The notes under the pieces: generated by a model
Told to the model about the DNA's origin: nothing
Database searches by the model: none
The model's input: the letters and a program-made list of their open reading frames with translations, nothing else
Source of the DNA: Ignavibacteria bacterium RIFOXYB12_FULL_35_14
GTDB lineage: Bacteria; Bacteroidota; Ignavibacteria; Ignavibacteriales; Ignavibacteriaceae
NCBI GenBank assembly: GCA_001803045.1
Contig: MHAR01000076.1
Span: forward strand, 1 to 59,338
Direction: 5' to 3'
DNA: 59,338 nt
In this document: piece after piece, positions 54,611 to 59,338 of the stretch
Layout: every line of letters begins with the position of its first letter
Numbering within the stretch: position 1 is the first letter of the stretch
Made by a program: the position numbers and the translations under genes

Positions 54611-54699
54611 AATCTTTGTGTTAATCTTTGATGATTTCCCGTGGTGATGCTATCTTTACACAGGAAAAATATATTTTCTAATATCAGAGGGACATTCAA

Positions 54700-55407
54700 A
54701 TGAGAACAAGAGTATTTATTATTATTGTTTTTATTACAGCTATTAGCTTCAGCAAAACCTTAGCCCAAGCAGGCGGGCTTAACTTTATGCTTGGTTTCCC
54801 ATCAGGAGAATTTAAAGAAAATGTTAAAAGAACAGGATTTGGTCTTAGCGGGCATTTTTTATTTCTTGCCCCGGCTCTTGATCGCCCTTTTGGTATAGGA
54901 TTAAATATCGGTTATCTAAACTACGGACAAGAAACTCGCAGAGAACCTTTCAGCTTAACAATTCCCGATGTAACTGTTGATGTAGAAAGATCCAATAACT
55001 TCGTTAACTTTCACGCATTATTCCAGCTAGGTTTTCCAAGCGGGTCAGTTCGCCCGTACATTGAAGGGCTGTTCGGCGGTTCTTATATTTTTACTGAAAC
55101 GACAATTCGAAGTCGCGGTACTGACGAAGTAGCAAGCTCAACTAACTTTGATGATTTTGCGTGGAGCTACGGCGCAGGTGGAGGGATTTTAATTCTTTTG
55201 TATTCCGCGGATGAGGGTGAAGATTTTGGAGAATTATTTCTTGATATCAAAGCTCGTTACTTATTCGGCAGTGAGGCAGAATATCTTAAAGAAGGTTCTG
55301 TCAATGTAACTACAGTTCCAGTTACTTACCAGGTTTCAAAATCAAAAACGGATTTACTGACAGTTCATGCCGGAGTTGTTGCTTACTTTAACTCCATTTT
55401 CAATTAA
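54700..55407 (+). CDS. Probable outer-membrane beta-barrel protein
   Basis: The 235-residue protein has a signal peptide (MRTRVFIIIVFITAISFSKTLAQ) and short alternating strands with Gly-rich turns (GGLNFMLGFPSGEF, YGAGGGILILLY, FLDIKARYLFGSEAEY), in the style of OmpA-like or outer-membrane-protein beta-barrel domains. Its role is unknown. It is preceded by 90 bases after the amylase stop and followed by repeat-rich intergenic DNA. Confidence 0.75.
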   Translation: MRTRVFIIIVFITAISFSKTLAQAGGLNFMLGFPSGEFKENVKRTGFGLSGHFLFLAPALDRPFGIGLNIGYLNYGQETRREPFSLTIPDVTVDVERSNNFVNFHALFQLGFPSGSVRPYIEGLFGGSYIFTETTIRSRGTDEVASSTNFDDFAWSYGAGGGILILLYSADEGEDFGELFLDIKARYLFGSEAEYLKEGSVNVTTVPVTYQVSKSKTDLLTVHAGVVAYFNSIFN

Positions 55408-55735
55408 TCACTGATGTTATGCAAAGGCAAAAACAAGGTCGCTCCCTCTGGAGCTTGAGCTGCAATTCGAGCAGTGTAATTACAAACAGGACGCACCAAT
55501 GGTGCTCAACTTAATGTTAGACTTCTCAGGATTAGCCCCGTCAGGGGCGCTCTGTTTATAGAACGAAATAAATGATAATTTCCTTAAAGTTCCGTAGGAA
55601 CGACCTATTAACCATGCTTTAGAGTTTTGGAATGACATTTTTCTATTTTGCGTAATATCAGTTAATAAGTTTCTTTGTTTATCAGATCTTTCGAATCAAT
55701 TTTACTCAATCGAAAATTAATCTCGGAGTACAATC
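55408..55735. repeat. 328-base intergenic stretch with four short hairpin repeats
   Basis: No gene is supported here. Four perfect 5-bp-stem hairpins lie at 55441-55454 (gctcc/ggagc), 55493-55505 (gcacc/ggtgc), 55535-55548 (gcccc/ggggc) and 55589-55601 (gttcc/ggaac). The last two resemble the REP-like gccccgtcaggggc and gttccgtaggaac elements found scattered in related bacteria. The final 100 bases precede transketolase and should hold its promoter. Confidence 0.7.
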
Positions 55736-57757
55736 ATGTTCATTCATTCAAAGCAGCTTGATGAGCTTGCAATTAACACGATTAGATTTTTATCGGTAGA
55801 TGGGGTACAAAAAGCAAACTCGGGTCATCCTGGAATGCCGATGGCTTGTGCACCAATTGTTTATGTTCTTTATTCAAAATATATGAAGCATAATCCTGCT
55901 AATCCCAAATGGCTTAACCGCGATAGATTTGTTTTATCCGCAGGTCACGGAAGCATGCTGCTTTATTCCATTCTTCACCTTTGTGGTTATGATCTTTCTT
56001 TAGATGAATTAAAAAACTTTCGTCAGTGGAGAAGCAAGACTCCCGGTCACCCCGAATTTGGTTTAACGCCGGGAGTTGAAACAACTACTGGTCCTTTAGG
56101 GCAAGGATTTGCGAATGCTGTGGGAATGGCAATAGCTCAAGCTTTTCTTGCTGCTAACTTCAATCAAAGTGACTTAAAAATTCTAGATCATTACATTTAC
56201 GGAATTTGCAGCGACGGCGATTTGATGGAAGGAATTTCGCACGAAGCTGCTTCGTTAGCTGGTCATCTTAAGCTTAACAAAATTATCTTTTTTTATGACA
56301 ACAATGGAATTTCAATAGATGGAAAAACATCGTTAGCATATTCTGACGATGTTCAGAAGAGATTTGAAGCATACAATTGGAACGTTCTGCACGTTAGGGA
56401 TGTGAATGATGTTGATGAAATTGAAACTGCCATCCAGTCGGCACAAAAATCCTTGGACAAGCCGACATTAATTATCACGAACACACACATTGGATTTGGC
56501 AGCCCTAACAAGCAGGATACTTCGGAAGCTCATGGTTCTCCCCTGGGTGAGGAAGAAGTTAAGCTGTCCAAGAAAAATCTCGGCTGGCGGTATGATGAGC
56601 TTTTTTATGTTCCCCAAGAAGTGAGAGATCATTTCAAGCAAGTTAAAATGAGAGGCGAGAAGCAAGAGGTGGAATGGCAAAAGTTGTTTGATGATTACAA
56701 GAAAAAATATCCTGAAAAATCAAAACAATTAATGGAATGGATCATCGGAGACTTAGGGAATGAGTGGAAAGTAAAACTGCCTGTGTTTGAAGATGATGGA
56801 AAGAAAATTGCCACTCGCGCTGCATCAGGTAATGTGATAGAATCGTTAGCAGCATCAATTCCAAATTTAATTGGCGGCTCTGCTGATCTTACTCCATCAA
56901 ATAATACCCGTGCAAAAATATACGAAGATTTTTCAGCTTCGAATTATAAGGGTAGATACATCCGCTTCGGTGTTCGTGAACATGCTATGGGGGGCATTCT
57001 AAATGGGATGGCTCTTTATGGAGGAGTAATACCTTATGGTGGAACATTTTTAGTATTCGCAGACTACATGCGTCCCTCAATTCGTCTTGCTTCGCTCTCC
57101 GGGATAAGACCAATATATATTTTTACGCATGACAGCATTGGATTGGGTGAAGATGGTCCGACTCATCAGTCGGTGGAACAATTGGCATCTCTTCATGCAA
57201 TTCCTAAATTAATTGTTATTCGTCCGGCAGATGCAAATGAAACAGTATATGCCTGGAAAGCAGCACTCGAACATAAAGAGAGTCCGGTTGCACTAATTCT
57301 TTCAAGACAAGGCCTTCCAATTCTTGATCAGAAAAAATTTCCTTCTGCTGAAGGATTGCTGAAAGGTGCCTACATCCTTTACGACAGCAGTGATAAACCA
57401 GTAGTAATTCTGATGGCATCAGGTTCTGAGGTTGATCTATCTCTTAGAGCAGCAAGAGAGTTGGAGAAAGAAGGAATAAAAGTCAGAGCAGTAAGCTTTC
57501 CAAGCTGGGAACTGTTTGAGATGCAGCCACATGAATATAAGGAATCAGTTTTACCTTCATCTGTTTTAGCGCGAGTATCAGTCGAAGCTGGAGTAGCACA
57601 GGGCTGGCAGAAGTACACCGGACGATTCGGTGCAAATATCAGCATAGAAAAATATGGTGCCTCGGCTCCTGAAAAAGTATTAATGGAAAAGTATGGTTTT
57701 AATGTTGAGAATGTTTGTGCAACTTCTAAAAAGGTTATGAGCGGTTTGATTTATTGA
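55736..57757 (+). CDS. tkt: Transketolase
   Basis: The 673-residue protein is full length. It has the N-terminal SGHPGMPMACAP, GPLGQGFANAVGMA, the thiamine-pyrophosphate motif CSDGDLMEGISHEAAS...YDNN, and the central GVREHAMGGILNGMA and HDSIGLGEDGPTHQ. It moves two-carbon units in the pentose phosphate pathway. GGAG lies 7 bases before the ATG. It ends at a hairpin shared with the convergent propeller gene. Confidence 0.98.
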   Translation: MFIHSKQLDELAINTIRFLSVDGVQKANSGHPGMPMACAPIVYVLYSKYMKHNPANPKWLNRDRFVLSAGHGSMLLYSILHLCGYDLSLDELKNFRQWRSKTPGHPEFGLTPGVETTTGPLGQGFANAVGMAIAQAFLAANFNQSDLKILDHYIYGICSDGDLMEGISHEAASLAGHLKLNKIIFFYDNNGISIDGKTSLAYSDDVQKRFEAYNWNVLHVRDVNDVDEIETAIQSAQKSLDKPTLIITNTHIGFGSPNKQDTSEAHGSPLGEEEVKLSKKNLGWRYDELFYVPQEVRDHFKQVKMRGEKQEVEWQKLFDDYKKKYPEKSKQLMEWIIGDLGNEWKVKLPVFEDDGKKIATRAASGNVIESLAASIPNLIGGSADLTPSNNTRAKIYEDFSASNYKGRYIRFGVREHAMGGILNGMALYGGVIPYGGTFLVFADYMRPSIRLASLSGIRPIYIFTHDSIGLGEDGPTHQSVEQLASLHAIPKLIVIRPADANETVYAWKAALEHKESPVALILSRQGLPILDQKKFPSAEGLLKGAYILYDSSDKPVVILMASGSEVDLSLRAARELEKEGIKVRAVSFPSWELFEMQPHEYKESVLPSSVLARVSVEAGVAQGWQKYTGRFGANISIEKYGASAPEKVLMEKYGFNVENVCATSKKVMSGLIY

Positions 57758-57782
57758 GTTTACTTGATAGTCTTTAAAATAA

Positions 57783-57814
57783 AAATGGGAATCGTTTTCA
57801 GGCGATTCCCATTT
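57783..57814. terminator. Terminator hairpin between convergent genes
   Basis: A perfect 12-bp stem (aaatgggaatcg/cgattcccattt) with an 8-base loop lies between the ends of tkt and the right-hand propeller gene. The A and T flanks let it work in both directions, though the T run is short. Confidence 0.75.
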
Positions 57815-57833
57815 CATATGTGTATTTGTTAGC

Positions 57834-59338
57834 CTATTTAAGCAGCATTAACTTTTTCGATGAAATAAAATCATTTACCCTTAAGTGATAGATATAAACA
57901 CCGGTTGCTAAATCACTTCCGTCAAAGTTGTAAATGTATCTGCCTTTTGTTTTTTCTTCATTTACTAAAGTTTTTATCTCTTCCCCAAGTACATTATACA
58001 GTTTTAAGGTTACTAATCCATTTTCCTTTAGCTGGTAGTTTATTGTTGTTGTTGGGTTTAATGGGTTGGGATGATTCTGTAACAATTTATAATCCAAAAG
58101 CGCAACAGAGGGTTCATTTACTGATACTGTTCCTGTGTCTTTTATTGCAATTAGTGTCTTCGCTAGCTGATTCCTTCTACCGACGTACAAAGTGCCATCC
58201 GAGTCAATTGCAGTTGAATTTTCAACGTACCCTCCATTTAAAGGAATTTGCCACAATAATTCACCCCTGTTTGAAACAGCATAATAATTATAACCCCAGG
58301 TAGAACCACAATATACTGTGCCATCTTTATCAACAACTAATGGCATGTCTATGTCCTCACCGGGTTGCTCGAATTGGTATGTCCATCGATAATTTCCATA
58401 GTGATCAACACTTTCTATCCTACCGTAACGGGTTGCTCCGCTATCTGCAGTATAAGCAAAGTATATATTACCTTGATAATCAATTGCAGGTGAACTAGCA
58501 AAGAAGCTTGCCCTTGGATTTTCAATAAAATGTTCCCATCTTATATTTTTAGAACTATCAATTGAAATTAGTGATAATAAACCACCACTGCAGCCGGGTA
58601 TGAAATATAAATTCCCGGAATTGTCAACTGTTAATGGCAAACGTCTAATACCGGGGCATTCGAAAATCCATTTTATGCTGCCATCAAGATTTAATGCAAA
58701 AATGTTGCTGTCCTTAGCTGTATACATTGTATTACCATCAGGAGAAAAGGCGACTGATCTTGCACCCAATCCGCCACCATAATTTACTTTCCAATTCGAC
58801 TCCCCATTTTTAGAAACTGAGTATAAATAATTGGATGCATCTGCAATATAAATACTACCGTTCAGGTCTATATTCATAACTTGTTGATAAATGTTACTGC
58901 CAGTATTAAATTTCCATTTTAAGTTTTCATTGCTATCTAAAGCATATAACCAACCACTTTGTGAGCCAAAAAATATTGTCCCTTCATTATTTATTAAATA
59001 ACCGGATTCAATCATGCCCGGATTACCTGTTGAAAACTTCCATTTGATCTCACCATCGGGATTTATTGCGTAAAAGTAATTAGTAGTATCCCCATAAGCA
59101 CCCGACCCCACATATAGTGTTCCGTCTTCTCCAATAATAGGACCTGACCAAACACCCTTTGGTAAATCTATTGCCCACTTTATAGTTGGTGTTTTAGGAC
59201 CTGAATATGGTGATCTGCCGGTGATTTGCGGATCGTGAGCAATCATTGGCCAGGGACTCTTTGCAAGTGTCGGCCAGGGTATATCTATCTGCTGTTGTGG
59301 ATAAATTATTCCCGCTAATATCAATGTCAAAACCATTT
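57834..59338 (-). CDS. Secreted beta-propeller protein with T9SS C-terminal domain, right-end paralogue
   Basis: The frame runs to the window edge. The visible start (MVLTLILAGIIYPQQ) looks like the second half of a signal peptide, so a few N-terminal residues may be missing. The propeller blades and the T9SS tail (NHPNPLNPTTTINY, LYNVLGEEIKTLVNEE, KKLMLLK) parallel the left-end gene almost residue for residue. Before the first blade a segment GRSPYSGPKTPTIKW is present that is cut off in the left copy. The substrate is unknown. The two copies are in opposite orientation. Confidence 0.88.
   Translation of the reverse strand, partial: MVLTLILAGIIYPQQQIDIPWPTLAKSPWPMIAHDPQITGRSPYSGPKTPTIKWAIDLPKGVWSGPIIGEDGTLYVGSGAYGDTTNYFYAINPDGEIKWKFSTGNPGMIESGYLINNEGTIFFGSQSGWLYALDSNENLKWKFNTGSNIYQQVMNIDLNGSIYIADASNYLYSVSKNGESNWKVNYGGGLGARSVAFSPDGNTMYTAKDSNIFALNLDGSIKWIFECPGIRRLPLTVDNSGNLYFIPGCSGGLLSLISIDSSKNIRWEHFIENPRASFFASSPAIDYQGNIYFAYTADSGATRYGRIESVDHYGNYRWTYQFEQPGEDIDMPLVVDKDGTVYCGSTWGYNYYAVSNRGELLWQIPLNGGYVENSTAIDSDGTLYVGRRNQLAKTLIAIKDTGTVSVNEPSVALLDYKLLQNHPNPLNPTTTINYQLKENGLVTLKLYNVLGEEIKTLVNEEKTKGRYIYNFDGSDLATGVYIYHLRVNDFISSKKLMLLK

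Overview
The window looks like AT-rich (roughly one third G+C) chromosomal DNA from a member of the Bacteroidota/Chlorobiota/Ignavibacteriota group, most likely an Ignavibacteria-type organism. Four predicted secreted proteins end in the NPNPFNPTT-type C-terminal domain that directs cargo to the type IX secretion system. Gram-negative lipid A genes (lpxB, lpxK), a CruF-like carotenoid gene, pyruvate phosphate dikinase, NfuA-like and GlnD-like proteins fit the same group. Many genes overlap by 4 bases (ATGA) or start with TTG. This placement is inferred from protein style; no rRNA or tRNA gene was recognised.

Layout. 1-1256 and 57834-59338 hold two closely related beta-propeller proteins with T9SS tails in opposite orientation; the left copy is cut by the window edge. 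1306-19231 is almost entirely minus strand: ispD-queA, ppdK, a lipid A block (lpxK, a DUF374 acyltransferase, lpxB), an ICMT-like methyltransferase, an MtnX-like HAD phosphatase, a T9SS cargo protein, smc, a GH2-like membrane protein and tpiA. 19394-23906 is a plus-strand operon: queC, queF, glnD, murI. 23924-32100 (minus) is the most unusual block. In transcription order it holds a T9SS cargo protein, a PqqD-like protein, an ATP-grasp ligase, a LysA-fold decarboxylase, a urea-transporter/M23-peptidase fusion, a TPR protein, a probable outer-membrane barrel and a membrane acyltransferase, nearly all joined by 4-base overlaps.

32384-37592 carries asparaginase, an Nfu protein, Ogt, a 54-residue protein, YbaK and two peptide-type ABC ATPases. 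The matching permeases (37710-39980) run divergently and are joined to a giant Ser/Thr kinase-ATPase-TPR protein. 43617-44300 is a self-contained transcription unit with a near-consensus promoter, a possible leader attenuator, a secreted protein made of six 16-residue repeats, and a strong terminator. It is followed by a secreted gluzincin-type metallopeptidase, two histidine kinases (one without a recognisable phospho-acceptor His), a CruF-like gene, an esterase, a PAP2-like protein, a GH13 amylase, a barrel protein and transketolase.

Best candidates for something undescribed are (1) the PqqD/ATP-grasp/decarboxylase/UT-M23 operon, which looks like a make-and-export route for an amino-acid-derived or peptide-like product, and (2) the secreted tandem-repeat peptide unit at 43617-44300. 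Both functional readings are inference. Several intergenic gaps hold palindromic repeat elements.
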